DNA of 64,000 nt, from the NCBI RefSeq assembly GCF_035961655.1, contig NZ_CP108393.1, positions 5,188,501-5,252,500 of the forward strand, read 5' to 3'. The notes beneath the pieces were generated by a model that was not told the DNA's origin, did no database searches, and saw nothing but the letters and a program-made list of their open reading frames with translations. The number at the start of each line of letters is the position of its first letter. The stretch's first letter is position 1. Source of the stretch: Streptomyces sp. NBC_01317. GTDB taxonomy: Bacteria > Actinomycetota > Actinomycetes > Streptomycetales > Streptomycetaceae. Made by a program: the position numbers and the translations under genes. Below, in pieces: positions 33,736 through 42,005 of the stretch.

Positions 33736-34045
33736 GGGGAATATCCGGCTTCGCCGCGATGAGCATGCTCCTGGGGATCACCACGAGCCGTTCGTCGGGA
33801 CCGATCGAGACGCCGGCGGGCAGCTTCGTACCGAGCGAACCTGACAGATCCCTGCCGATGACGGCGACATCGCCGTTCTCCAGTTCCCACATGTCGGGGC
33901 AGTCGGGAGTGTCGGACGTGACCCCCAGTTCCTGCGGGGACTTACCGATCCTCCTGAGGAATGTCGTCTCCGGATCCGCTTCCCATGATCTCGCCACAAC
34001 CCACTCCTCGGTTCGGTCCGGTAAACCAAATGACGTCATTTCCAT
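33728..34045 (-). CDS. DUF6879-associated protein (second copy)
   Basis: About 105 residues (ATG at 34045; an alternative ATG is at 34039). The C-terminal half, DCPDMWELENGDVAVIGRD through GPDERLVVIPRSMLI, matches the small protein at 14479-14727. This copy has an extra N-terminal segment with VARSWEADPETTFLRRIGK. It overlaps the DUF6879 gene by 8 nt. The 14-bp palindrome AAATGACGTCATTT lies over its first codons. Confidence 0.7.
   Translation of the reverse strand: MEMTSFGLPDRTEEWVVARSWEADPETTFLRRIGKSPQELGVTSDTPDCPDMWELENGDVAVIGRDLSGSLGTKLPAGVSIGPDERLVVIPRSMLIAAKPDIPHV
34028..34041. promoter_or_regulatory. 14-bp perfect palindrome at the divergent start
   Basis: AAATGACGTCATTT, in a locally AT-rich patch, overlaps the start of the minus-strand gene and lies 46 bp before the plus-strand small-protein start. 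It could be an operator governing both directions. Confidence 0.4.
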
Positions 34046-34086
34046 GTACGTTGAGTGTGCCGTACCGGCTGACACGGGGGAGAGCT

Positions 34087-34500
34087 GTGGACCCGGAAAT
34101 CACCTCACTCGCACAGGCCGGCGGAGCCGCACTCGTGGCCTTGATGGCGTCCGACGCCTGGCAGGCGACCCGCGAGGGAGTCGTCGGGCTGTGGCGGCGT
34201 GCGCAGCCGCACCGGGCCGACGCGGTCGCCGCCGAATTGGACGCGGGCCAGGCGGAGGCCGTGGCGGCCACGGGGGCCGACGGCGAAGAGGTGCTGAGCG
34301 AGCTGCGCGCCGAATGGCAGGGCAGGTTACGGCGGTTGCTCGTCGCCCGGCCCGACGCCGCGGCGGAGCTGCGCCGGCTGCTCGACGAGATCGCCCCGCA
34401 GGCCTCGGCGGATCCTCCCGCCGTCACCCAGCACGCGACCGCTTCCGGGCAGGCCCGGGTCTACCAGGCAGGACGCGACCAGCACATCATCGAGCGATGA
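34087..34500 (+). CDS. Small helical protein with C-terminal signalling motif, putative effector partner of the NLR
   Basis: A 137-residue protein with GTG at 34087 after GGGGAGA. The N-terminus is hydrophobic and Gly/Ala-rich (ITSLAQAGGAALVALMASDAW), and charged helices fill the middle. The last ~15 residues read RVYQAGRDQHIIER. The next protein carries RVYQTTGDQHITEH near its N-terminus: 9 of 14 positions are identical although codons differ. In NLR-associated amyloid systems, the effector's C-terminal motif is templated by the same motif at the NLR N-terminus, and the effector's N-terminal domain is often a pore-forming 'Bell' helical bundle. That role is inferred. The stop overlaps the NLR start by 4 nt. 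Confidence 0.7.
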   Translation: MDPEITSLAQAGGAALVALMASDAWQATREGVVGLWRRAQPHRADAVAAELDAGQAEAVAATGADGEEVLSELRAEWQGRLRRLLVARPDAAAELRRLLDEIAPQASADPPAVTQHATASGQARVYQAGRDQHIIER

Positions 34501-36680
34501 GCGGCCCCATGGACGGCCGCGCCGAGGACGACGGCCGCGTCTATCAGACGACAGGTGACCAGCACATCACGGAACACCACCACCACTACGCGGGAAGCAG
34601 CCCGGCCGCCGGGGGAGGACCGGACTCCGTCCGCCGTCCGGCAGTGGGTCGTACGCCTCTGGCGCTGCGTGACCGCGGCGAAGTGCTGGCACGGTTACGG
34701 GAAGGCCTGGCGCCGGGCCGTGGCGCCGGGACATACGTCCTGCACGGCATGGGAGGCTGCGGCAAGACCGCCGTCGCGCAGGCGTTCTTCGACATCGCGA
34801 CCACTGAGTACGGCCGGGTGGGCCTGTGGGTCAACGCCGCCGACCGGGCCGCTCTCCGAGCCGGGATGCTCGCCGCCGCGGCCGATCGAGGCGCCCTTGA
34901 CGCTGAATTGCTCGCCGCTCACCAGGGACACCGCCCCGCGGCGGATCTGGTCTGGCACTACCTGGACAGATCCGCGGTGCCCTGGCTCCTGGTGCTCGAC
35001 AACGCCGACGACCCGGCGATCCTCCGCGACGGCGGCTGGCTGCGCGGAAGCACGCGTGGCACCGTTCTGGTCACCACCCGCCGTGCGGCCGCCCGCTGGT
35101 GGCCCGGCGCGGAGTTGCAGCACATCGGTGTGCTCCCGCGCGAGGACGCGGCCCGCGTGCTCTGCGACCTCGCCCCGCACAGCGGCACGATGGCACAGGC
35201 GGCCGAGGTCGCCGACCGGCTGGGACGGCTGCCACTGGCGCTCACTCTCGCGGGCGGTTTCCTGGCCCACCAGGTGATCGACCCCTGGACGATGGACCAC
35301 TACGGAGGCCGGCTCGAAGGCGACGAAGCGGTCGGTCTCATCGACCAGGGGGCGGACGTCCTGAGTGCCGAGGACCCACGGCATCTGGTCGGCCGGACGT
35401 GGCAGTTGACGCTCGACTCGTTCGAGGCACGTGGACTGCCCGAAACGGTCGCGCTGTTGAGACTGCTCGCCCGGCTGGCTCCCGAGCCGTTGCCGCTGCC
35501 CGTGTTGAACCATCAGGACATCAGCGCGGTCCTTCCCCTGACCCGAGCCGACGCCGCGCTGACCGTGCTGCTCGACCACTCGCTGACCCAGCTGGTGGAT
35601 CTCGACGGCCTGCGGTGCGCGCACAGTCATGGAGTACTCCTCGACAGTGTCGCCGTTGCCACGCCTCCGGCGGACCTCGCCGTGCTCGACACGACGGCGG
35701 CCCGGCTGCTGGACGCCGCGGTGCCGTCGGTCCCCGACGCCGGACCGTACGAACCACGGTTGCGGCTGCTCGCGCCACACTGCCTCGCCCTGCTGCGCAG
35801 GACCACCGAGCGGTCCGGCACCGAGGACGCGTTGCGCGTAGCCACCCGGCTGGCCGTGGCACTGCACCGTACCGGCGACTACCTGTCCGCCTGGGAAACG
35901 GCTGGCGCCGCAGCCGGCCTCGCGGCGAGGACGCTCGGCGAAGAGCACCGGCTCGTCCTCGCGGCATACGCGAGGACCGGCCGTTCGCTCTTCCGGCTGG
36001 GACGGTACGAGGAAGCGGAACGGTTGCTTCGCCGAGTCCGGGACACCCAACTCCGCCTGCTCGGCGCCGACGACCCGGACACCCTCGACACCGGTCAAGG
36101 GCTGCAACTCGTGCTCGGCAACAGCGGAAGACGGGAAGAGGCCGTTGCCCTCCTCCGGTCGGTCGTGGCAGGCCGACAGGCGGTGCTGGGAGCCCGGCAC
36201 CCGGCGACCCTGCGCTCACGTGCGAGCCTGCTGGCCATGCTGTCGGCGGCCGAAATCGCGGCGGAGACCGATGACGAAGGCGATGACGTGGGCGACAACG
36301 CCCTGCTGGCGGTGCCCCGGCTGTGCACCCTGCACCTGGGCCCCGATCACGCCGTCACCTTGAGCGCCAGGCACAATCACGCCCGCGCCCAGTTCGTGCT
36401 CGGCCGGCACAGGGCCGCCGATGACGAGATCCGACAGGTCGTGGAGGACTACCGACGCGTCCTCGGGCCGGACTATCCCGCCGTCCTGGCCGCGAGACAG
36501 TTGCACGCCCAGACCCGGGCCGCACTGGGGTACGTGGACGCCGGGATCGAGCTCATGGCCGAGGTTGTCGTCGGACGCGAGCGCGGCCTGGGCCCGACTC
36601 ACCACTTCACCGTGGTGAGCCAAAGCCTGCTGGAGGAGCTCAGGTCAGGGCGGTGGCGACCGCCTTCACCGCCGGGATGA
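34497..36680 (+). CDS. NB-ARC / TPR STAND NTPase (NLR-like)
   Basis: A 727-residue signal-transduction ATPase. Residues 13-26 hold the shared motif GRVYQTTGDQHITE, followed by a His run. The NB-ARC domain has Walker A GMGGCGKT (K90), Walker B WLLVLDNADD (D168), VLVTTRR and the GLPL-like LGRLPLALTLAGGFLAHQ. From ~480 on, degenerate tetratricopeptide repeats (LGEEHRLVLAAYARTGRSLFRLGRYEEAERLL region) form the likely sensor. Such proteins stay inactive until a ligand triggers oligomerisation; many defend against phage. Start ATG overlaps the small-protein stop, so expression is coupled. The trigger is unknown. Confidence 0.9.
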   Translation: MSGPMDGRAEDDGRVYQTTGDQHITEHHHHYAGSSPAAGGGPDSVRRPAVGRTPLALRDRGEVLARLREGLAPGRGAGTYVLHGMGGCGKTAVAQAFFDIATTEYGRVGLWVNAADRAALRAGMLAAAADRGALDAELLAAHQGHRPAADLVWHYLDRSAVPWLLVLDNADDPAILRDGGWLRGSTRGTVLVTTRRAAARWWPGAELQHIGVLPREDAARVLCDLAPHSGTMAQAAEVADRLGRLPLALTLAGGFLAHQVIDPWTMDHYGGRLEGDEAVGLIDQGADVLSAEDPRHLVGRTWQLTLDSFEARGLPETVALLRLLARLAPEPLPLPVLNHQDISAVLPLTRADAALTVLLDHSLTQLVDLDGLRCAHSHGVLLDSVAVATPPADLAVLDTTAARLLDAAVPSVPDAGPYEPRLRLLAPHCLALLRRTTERSGTEDALRVATRLAVALHRTGDYLSAWETAGAAAGLAARTLGEEHRLVLAAYARTGRSLFRLGRYEEAERLLRRVRDTQLRLLGADDPDTLDTGQGLQLVLGNSGRREEAVALLRSVVAGRQAVLGARHPATLRSRASLLAMLSAAEIAAETDDEGDDVGDNALLAVPRLCTLHLGPDHAVTLSARHNHARAQFVLGRHRAADDEIRQVVEDYRRVLGPDYPAVLAARQLHAQTRAALGYVDAGIELMAEVVVGRERGLGPTHHFTVVSQSLLEELRSGRWRPPSPPG

Positions 36681-36744
36681 GGGCGTGAGTGGTGGACGCG
36701 GCGGTGCTTTTCCCAGCGCCGGGTGCCGAGGAAAGGTGACGTGA

Positions 36745-37185
36745 ATGGTGCCGTCCGGTATGACGCGTGAGCACGTGCGGGAAGTGATTCTGGAGATCGT
36801 GCCGGAGGCGGCGCCATTCGTCAGGCAGTTGGAGGAAGAGCACGGTGAAGCGCTGCTCTACCCCCTCCTGCGGGACGGTTTCGCCGATCCCGTTGTCCTG
36901 CCCGCCCTGAAATCCCCCGCCGGGCACGAGGAACTTCTCACGCGCTGCTTCACGTGCGTCGATCTCGGATTGCGCAGCCCTGACAAGTCCTTGAACGACG
37001 CGATCTGGTTCCAGGTGTTGGAGCCGCTGCTGGACAGTGCGGAACTGCTGGACGCGCCCTACCCGTTCATGACGGACGACACCAAGGACTACGTCTTCGA
37101 CAAGCTGGAGGGCTTCGGGGTCGTCCTGCCTCCCCGGTGGGCGGCCGGGAAGGCGGAGTCCTTGGCCCGGATGGCCAGTTCTTGA
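36745..37185 (+). CDS. Hypothetical protein, 146 residues
   Basis: An acidic, mainly helical protein starting at the ATG at 36745, 64 bp after the NLR gene. The segments HVREVILEIVPEAAPFVRQLEEEHG and FTCVDLGLRSPDKSLNDAIWFQVLEPLLD are distinctive. The style is that of small immunity-type or contact-system proteins, but I do not recognise a family with certainty. No signal peptide or TM segment. It lies in the island between the glycosylase and fbiB genes and may be an unrelated passenger. Confidence 0.7.
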   Translation: MVPSGMTREHVREVILEIVPEAAPFVRQLEEEHGEALLYPLLRDGFADPVVLPALKSPAGHEELLTRCFTCVDLGLRSPDKSLNDAIWFQVLEPLLDSAELLDAPYPFMTDDTKDYVFDKLEGFGVVLPPRWAAGKAESLARMASS

Positions 37186-37211
37186 GGTCGTGAGCCGGGG
37201 CGCGTGCCCTG

Positions 37212-37748
37212 TCAGTCCTCGTCCGAGCGGGACAGCGCCTCCGCGACCATGCGGGTCGCGAAGTCCGGGTCCTCGGTGATGCGGTTGATGTGTTCCGCGA
37301 GCAGGAACGTGGTGACTTCCAGGGGAGTCATCTCCTCCTCCGTCCAGTCCCCGTACTGCTTGCGCCACAGGTTGGGGCTCAGGCCCGTGCCCGCCGCGAT
37401 GACCAGGCCCGCCATGATGGGGATCGCCTCCGGGCGGACACTCCTCGGCATCCTGCGCATCGAGGCGACGAGGGTCGGCACCACGTACTCGATGACGTCC
37501 TTGTCCACGTCCTCGTGGGCCTTCCGCAGCCACGTCATGAACATGTAGATGAGGGTGCAGGCGCCGTCCAGGACGTCGTTGGCTCCCTCGGGGCCCAGGG
37601 ACGCGGTGAACTGGTCGATCAGGGCCTGCTGTTCGGGGTCGGTCGCGGTTCTGCCGTTGTGGACCGCCTTGAGCTGGGAGTCGATCAACATGAGCGCCGC
37701 CCCCACATCGCCGACCGGGGCGTGCTGGGGGCTGAGGGGCGACGACAC
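37212..37748 (-). CDS. Hypothetical protein, 178 residues
   Basis: A mainly helical protein of unknown function. The GTG at 37748 follows GGAGG at 6-nt spacing; a longer open frame upstream is not supported. Segments seen are VGAALMLIDSQLKAVHNG, GACTLIYMFMTWLRKAHEDV and the C-terminal TTFLLAEHINRITEDPDFA. Two mildly hydrophobic stretches (IPIMAGLVIAAGTGL) are probably buried helices. It is convergent with the 146-residue gene. The next 145 bp up to fbiB hold no gene. Confidence 0.7.
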   Translation of the reverse strand: MSSPLSPQHAPVGDVGAALMLIDSQLKAVHNGRTATDPEQQALIDQFTASLGPEGANDVLDGACTLIYMFMTWLRKAHEDVDKDVIEYVVPTLVASMRRMPRSVRPEAIPIMAGLVIAAGTGLSPNLWRKQYGDWTEEEMTPLEVTTFLLAEHINRITEDPDFATRMVAEALSRSDED

Positions 37749-37893
37749 AGGGTTCCTCCCGGAGCGGCTGCGAGGGTTGCGCGTTGTCGCGCGGAGTTGC
37801 GCGGCATGTGCGTACAGCAAACCCTAGAGGCGGCGGGGTACGGCTGTTTCACGCCTTTACGCCGTACGTCGCCCCCTCCGCGCCTACCATGCG

Positions 37894-39198
37894 TCAGCGC
37901 ACCTCGATGAACGCCCCCGCCTCCCGCGCCGGACGGGCCTTCGGCGGCGCCGCCGCATGGCCCACCGCCACCGCGCCCATCGGGTCCCAGCCCGGCGGCA
38001 GGCCGAGGACGTCCCGGACCACCTCCCGGCAGAACATCGTCGACGAGACCCACGCCGAGCCCAGACGCTCGCCCGCCAGGGCCACCAGGAAGTTCTGGAC
38101 CCCCGCGCCCGCCGCGACCACGAACATCTCGCGCTCCGCCGCGTCCCGCCGCGCGTCGCCGTAGGTGTGCGCGCCGTCCATCACCAGGCAGGGCACGACC
38201 AGATACGGCGCGGTACGGAGGAAGTCGCCGCGCCGCACGCGCTTCGCGATGGACTCCGGGGACTTGGCGTCGCCGCGCAGGTCCGCGATCCACGCGTCCC
38301 GCATCGCGTCCAGGAGCCGCAGCCGCGACTCGGCGGACTCCAGGAGGACGAAGCGCCACGGTGTCGTGTGGTGCGGCGCGGGCGCCGTGACCGCCGCCGC
38401 CACCGCGCGGCGGACCGCGCCCGGGTCGACGGGCTCGTCCGTGAACTCCCGTACCGTACGCCGCTGCGTCACCGCTTCCCGTACGGCCTCCGACGTGCCC
38501 AGCCGGAACATGTCGTCCGCCGCCACGCGCACCATCGCCCGAGCGCCCTCCGCCGAGGACGGGTCCGTGTCACCGACCAGGTGCGGCAGACCGCTCACCA
38601 CCGCCACCGGCAGCCCTTCGGCCTTGCCCTTCACCAGGTCGCCGGCCGCGGCCAGTTCGTCCGCCAGCGCCACCACCGTCGCGCTCAGCGGGTTGCCGTG
38701 CGCGTCCGTCCCGCCGCGCAGGTCGTCCAGGACCCGTACGCCCGCCGCGCCGATCGCCACATCCGTCAGCCCGTTGCGCCAGGGCCGCCCGAACGTGTCC
38801 GTGACGAGCACCCCGACGTCCACCCCGAGTGTGTCCCGCAGCCCGGCCCTTATCGTCCGCGCCGACGCGTCCGAGTCCTCCGGCAGCAGCAGGACCGTCC
38901 CGGGCGCGGTGTTCGAGGCGTCGACCCCGGCCGCCGCCATCACCAGCCCCTGCCGGTTCTCGACGATGCGCAGCGGACCGCGCCGCGCCACCACCCGTAC
39001 CGTCTCCGCGTCTATCGCCGCCTCGCGGTCCGCCGCCTCCATGATCCGGCCCTCGGCCTTGGAGACGATCTTCGAGGTGACCAGGAGGATGTCACCGTCG
39101 GCCAGCCCCGGTTCGGTGGACGCGATCAGCTTCGCGAGGTCGTCGCCGGGGCGGACCTCCGGCAGCCCCGGCAGGGCCCGTACGCGGAACGACGTCAT
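37894..39198 (-). CDS. fbiB: Coenzyme F420:L-glutamate ligase / dehydro-F420 reductase (fused CofE-nitroreductase)
   Basis: A 434-residue bifunctional F420 enzyme. Residues ~1-240 are the CofE gamma-glutamyl ligase ([33 protein letters not shown]). Residues ~250-434 are an FMN nitroreductase-type domain ([33 protein letters not shown]) that finishes the deazaflavin and helps tail extension. This fusion is the normal actinobacterial FbiB form. Its start overlaps the fbiA stop by 4 nt, so both are translated together. Confidence 0.95.
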   Translation of the reverse strand: MTSFRVRALPGLPEVRPGDDLAKLIASTEPGLADGDILLVTSKIVSKAEGRIMEAADREAAIDAETVRVVARRGPLRIVENRQGLVMAAAGVDASNTAPGTVLLLPEDSDASARTIRAGLRDTLGVDVGVLVTDTFGRPWRNGLTDVAIGAAGVRVLDDLRGGTDAHGNPLSATVVALADELAAAGDLVKGKAEGLPVAVVSGLPHLVGDTDPSSAEGARAMVRVAADDMFRLGTSEAVREAVTQRRTVREFTDEPVDPGAVRRAVAAAVTAPAPHHTTPWRFVLLESAESRLRLLDAMRDAWIADLRGDAKSPESIAKRVRRGDFLRTAPYLVVPCLVMDGAHTYGDARRDAAEREMFVVAAGAGVQNFLVALAGERLGSAWVSSTMFCREVVRDVLGLPPGWDPMGAVAVGHAAAPPKARPAREAGAFIEVR

Positions 39199-40151
39199 GC
39201 CCGCACCTCTTCGGCGAGCGCCAGCGCCTCACGCGCCATCGCGGCGGTCGCGTCCACGTCCGTCATCATCAGCGGGATCGCGCGGGCCCGGATGCCCGCG
39301 CCCTCGATGCCAGCCACCGCCGCCGCGTCCACGGTGTCCACGAGCCAGCCGTCGAGCAGCCCCGAGCCGTAGTGCTCGGCGACCGCCGTGGCCGTCGACT
39401 CGACACCGATCGCCGCGAGCACCTTGTCGGCCATGCCGCGCACGGGCGCGTCCCCGACGATGGGCGAGAGGCCGACCACCGGCACCCCCGCGTCGGCGAT
39501 GGCCTCCCGGATGCCGGGGACGGCCAGGATCGTGCCGATGCTGACCACGGGGTTGGACGGCGGGAACAGGATGACGTCGGCGGCGGCGATGGCCTCCAGG
39601 ACACCCGGCGCCGGCTTGGCCTGGTCCGCGCCGACCGGGACAACCGCGAGCGCGTCCACGGACGCGCGCATCTTCACCCAGTACTCCTGGAAGTGCACGG
39701 CCTTGCGCTCGCCGTCGACCTCGACGGCCACATGCGTCTCGACCCGGTCGTCCGACATCGGCAGCAGCCGGACGCCGGGCTGCCAGCGGGCACACAGCGC
39801 CTCGGTGACGGTGCTGAGCGGATAGCCCGCGCCCAGCATCTGCGTACGGACGATGTGGGTGGCGAAGTCGCGGTCGCCGAGGCCGAACCACTCCGGTCCC
39901 ACCCCGTACGCCGCGAGTTCCGCCTTGACCTGGAAGGACTCGTCCGTACGCCCCCAGCCCTGCTCTTCATCGATGCCACCGCCGAGGGTGTACATCACCG
40001 TGTCGAGGTCGGGGCAGACCTTCAGCCCGAACAGATGGATGTCGTCACCGGTGTTGCCGATCACCGTCACGTCCGCGTCGGGCGCGGCCTGCTTGAGGCC
40101 GCGAAGGAAACGGGCGCCGCCGATGCCGCCGGCCAGAACCACAATGCGCAT
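39195..40151 (-). CDS. fbiA: 2-phospho-L-lactate transferase (F420 biosynthesis)
   Basis: A 318-residue CofD/FbiA enzyme that joins the phospholactyl/phosphoenolpyruvyl unit to the deazaflavin Fo. Signatures are [49 protein letters not shown] and [14 protein letters not shown]. It is the first gene of the fbiA-fbiB pair. Other F420 genes are not in the window. Confidence 0.95.
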   Translation of the reverse strand: MRIVVLAGGIGGARFLRGLKQAAPDADVTVIGNTGDDIHLFGLKVCPDLDTVMYTLGGGIDEEQGWGRTDESFQVKAELAAYGVGPEWFGLGDRDFATHIVRTQMLGAGYPLSTVTEALCARWQPGVRLLPMSDDRVETHVAVEVDGERKAVHFQEYWVKMRASVDALAVVPVGADQAKPAPGVLEAIAAADVILFPPSNPVVSIGTILAVPGIREAIADAGVPVVGLSPIVGDAPVRGMADKVLAAIGVESTATAVAEHYGSGLLDGWLVDTVDAAAVAGIEGAGIRARAIPLMMTDVDATAAMAREALALAEEVRA

Positions 40152-40243
40152 GCACCCATCGTGTCAGGCCGGTCGGACATTCCCGTCCCGGAGGGGGTGA
40201 GGTGACCCCGCCGGGCTCCTCCTACGCGGGTACGGTCTCCCGC

Positions 40244-40744
40244 CTACGCGGGTACGGTCGCCTCCGCGTGCGGCGCGCAGCTCGCCGCGTGCATCGGCAT
40301 CTCCGTCAGGCCGGGGAAGTAGATGTGCAGGCTCACGGCGGGGCCGATCGTGTCGTTGACGACGTCGTGGACGTACCCCGGCGCGAAGACCCGTTGCGCG
40401 CCGGGCGCGAGGGTACGGGCGCCGCTTTTCGTACGTTCGGTCAGCTCGCCCTCCAGCACGGTCAGGACGCCGGAGGACCGGCCGTGGTCGTGCGGGCCGC
40501 TGCCCTGTCCCGGCACCCAGGAGAGCAGCCACACCTCGTACCCGGGGCCGGTGCGCAGCCGGTGGTACCAGCGGGTGGTGGCGTCGTACCGGACGAGCGG
40601 GGCCCACTGCGCGCGGTCGGCCGCGAGCGTACGGGCGAGCCCGGCGAACTCCGCCACCGTGACGGGGTGCTCACGCGGGGGCCGGAGCAGGTGCAGGACC
40701 TCAAGGAGGTCGCCGGCGATCTGGATGTCGCTGTCGCTGTTCAT
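40244..40744 (-). CDS. Cysteine dioxygenase-type cupin
   Basis: A 166-residue iron cupin that oxidises cysteine to cysteine sulfinate or a related thiol. The metal motif is GPHDHGRSSGVLTVLEGEL (two His and a later Glu). The second cupin motif includes the His in GYVHDVVN, and SLHIYFPGL follows. The ATG at 40744 begins a helical N-terminus (LLEVLHLLRPPREHPVTVAEFAGLAR). It is divergent from whiB. Confidence 0.88.
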   Translation of the reverse strand: MNSDSDIQIAGDLLEVLHLLRPPREHPVTVAEFAGLARTLAADRAQWAPLVRYDATTRWYHRLRTGPGYEVWLLSWVPGQGSGPHDHGRSSGVLTVLEGELTERTKSGARTLAPGAQRVFAPGYVHDVVNDTIGPAVSLHIYFPGLTEMPMHAASCAPHAEATVPA

Positions 40745-41455
40745 GGGTGCGGTGGTTCCTCGGCAGGAAGAGCTGACAGCCGTCGGACGCCCGGACACGC
40801 GGGAGTGACGGCCGAAGAGGCAACTGCGGGCAACTGCGGCAATGGGGGTGCGGCAGAGGGGAAAAGCCGGAGCGCTGGGGCGTCAACGACGCCAGGGCAT
40901 CAACAGCGGAAGAAAGACGGACAGCAACAGCCGGCCTGGGCAACGCTGCGGAATCCACGGACGTGGGTCGCGGTGTGCACGGCGATCGCTGGCATGTCAC
41001 TAAAGGTGGCGAATCTGGTAGCCAGTGTCAACTCAATGCCCGATTTGGCGGTAATGTTTCACCACATCCGGTTACTCCGAGCGGAGAAAGGTTTGTGCGC
41101 CCGCACGCGCGGAGACATGGCGCAGCAACCGCGTACGCAAACACCGTCGCACCCTCGTGATCGGACTGTGATCCGGATCGCTTCCACAGCCGGATCGGCA
41201 CCAAGCTCGGGGCCCGTGGCGTCTCTCCCGGAGAGGGGAGGGGGTGGGCGCGGGCAGGCCAGTGGCATGTGTCAGGTTTTTGGTGATTTGAACACTTTCC
41301 GCATAGCCTTGGTTCCGCAGAGTGAATACCGGGCCCAATAGCAGATCTCCGCTTGACTGCCCCGGAGCCACCCACTTGTAATTTCACTCGTGTCGTTCGG
41401 CCGGAATCGGTAGCGGCCACCGCACGGGGACGCAAAAGACAGACGAGGGGCGCAC
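40745..41455. other. Long gene-free region upstream of whiB
   Basis: 710 bp between the cysteine dioxygenase and whiB. I see no credible gene. AT content is higher than average from 41000 to 41400. It contains the promoter candidate at 41353-41382 and probably other control elements; WhiB regulation is known to be complex. Confidence 0.7.
41353..41382 (+). promoter_or_regulatory. Candidate whiB promoter
   Basis: TTGACT and TGTAAT separated by 18 bp, ending 73 bp before the whiB ATG. The -35 is a near-consensus match. The implied leader is about 65 nt. Confidence 0.55.
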
Positions 41456-41719
41456 ATGACCGAGCTGTTCCAGCAACTGCTGGTCGAGGACGCGGACGAG
41501 GAACTCGGCTGGCAGGAGCGCGCCTTGTGCGCCCAGACCGACCCCGAGTCCTTCTTCCCGGAGAAGGGCGGTTCCACCCGCGAGGCCAAGAAGGTCTGCC
41601 TCGCCTGTGAAGTCCGTTCAGAATGCCTTGAATACGCCCTGGCCAACGACGAGAGATTCGGTATCTGGGGCGGCCTGTCGGAACGTGAGCGTCGGCGATT
41701 GAAGAAAGCCGCGATCTGA
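41456..41719 (+). CDS. whiB: WhiB developmental regulator
   Basis: An 87-residue iron-sulfur transcription factor that, with WhiA, triggers sporulation septation. Cluster cysteines are C25, C48, C51 and C57; the GIWGG turn and a basic RRRLKKAAI tail complete the Wbl fold. The sequence is nearly identical to S. coelicolor WhiB as I recall it, including the start MTELFQQLLVEDADEELGW. ATG at 41456 follows GAGG at 7-nt spacing. Its presence next to the giant glycosyltransferase gene is a conserved Streptomyces arrangement. Confidence 0.97.
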   Translation: MTELFQQLLVEDADEELGWQERALCAQTDPESFFPEKGGSTREAKKVCLACEVRSECLEYALANDERFGIWGGLSERERRRLKKAAI

Positions 41720-41804
41720 TCGCGATCCGGCCGCGACCTGATCGCTTTCTTTCGTTGATTGGCTTACTGGCTTACTGTCCGATCAACGCGTCACGCACCA
41801 CTCC

Positions 41805-41844
41805 GGTCTGACAAATGGTCCACCGGTGTGACAACTGGTCCACG
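41805..41844. repeat. Two 20-bp tandem repeats upstream of the giant glycosyltransferase
   Basis: GGTCTGACAAATGGTCCACC is followed directly by GGTGTGACAACTGGTCCACG, identical at 17 of 20 positions. The pair lies ~160 bp before the probable start codon. Head-to-tail copies two helical turns apart suggest a protein-binding site. The rest of 41720-42005 holds no gene. Confidence 0.8.
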
Positions 41845-42005
41845 TGACCAATCCGCGCAAACCCGTACGTAGGGAACGGTCCGCGGTCTGCGACAACACC
41901 GCAGGCGGCGGACCGCCATGGTGTCAGCCGTTAGTGTGGGGCCCCGTCCGAGACGCATCAACGCCCCTTCGGGGCGACCCCCCGGCCGGAGGGCCCGTTA
42001 CCTCA

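Noticed and set aside
40799..41455. Protein gene between the cysteine dioxygenase and whiB
   Set aside because: A plus-strand frame spans part of it, but it is mostly antisense to the dioxygenase and lacks a start signal and coding bias over the unique part.
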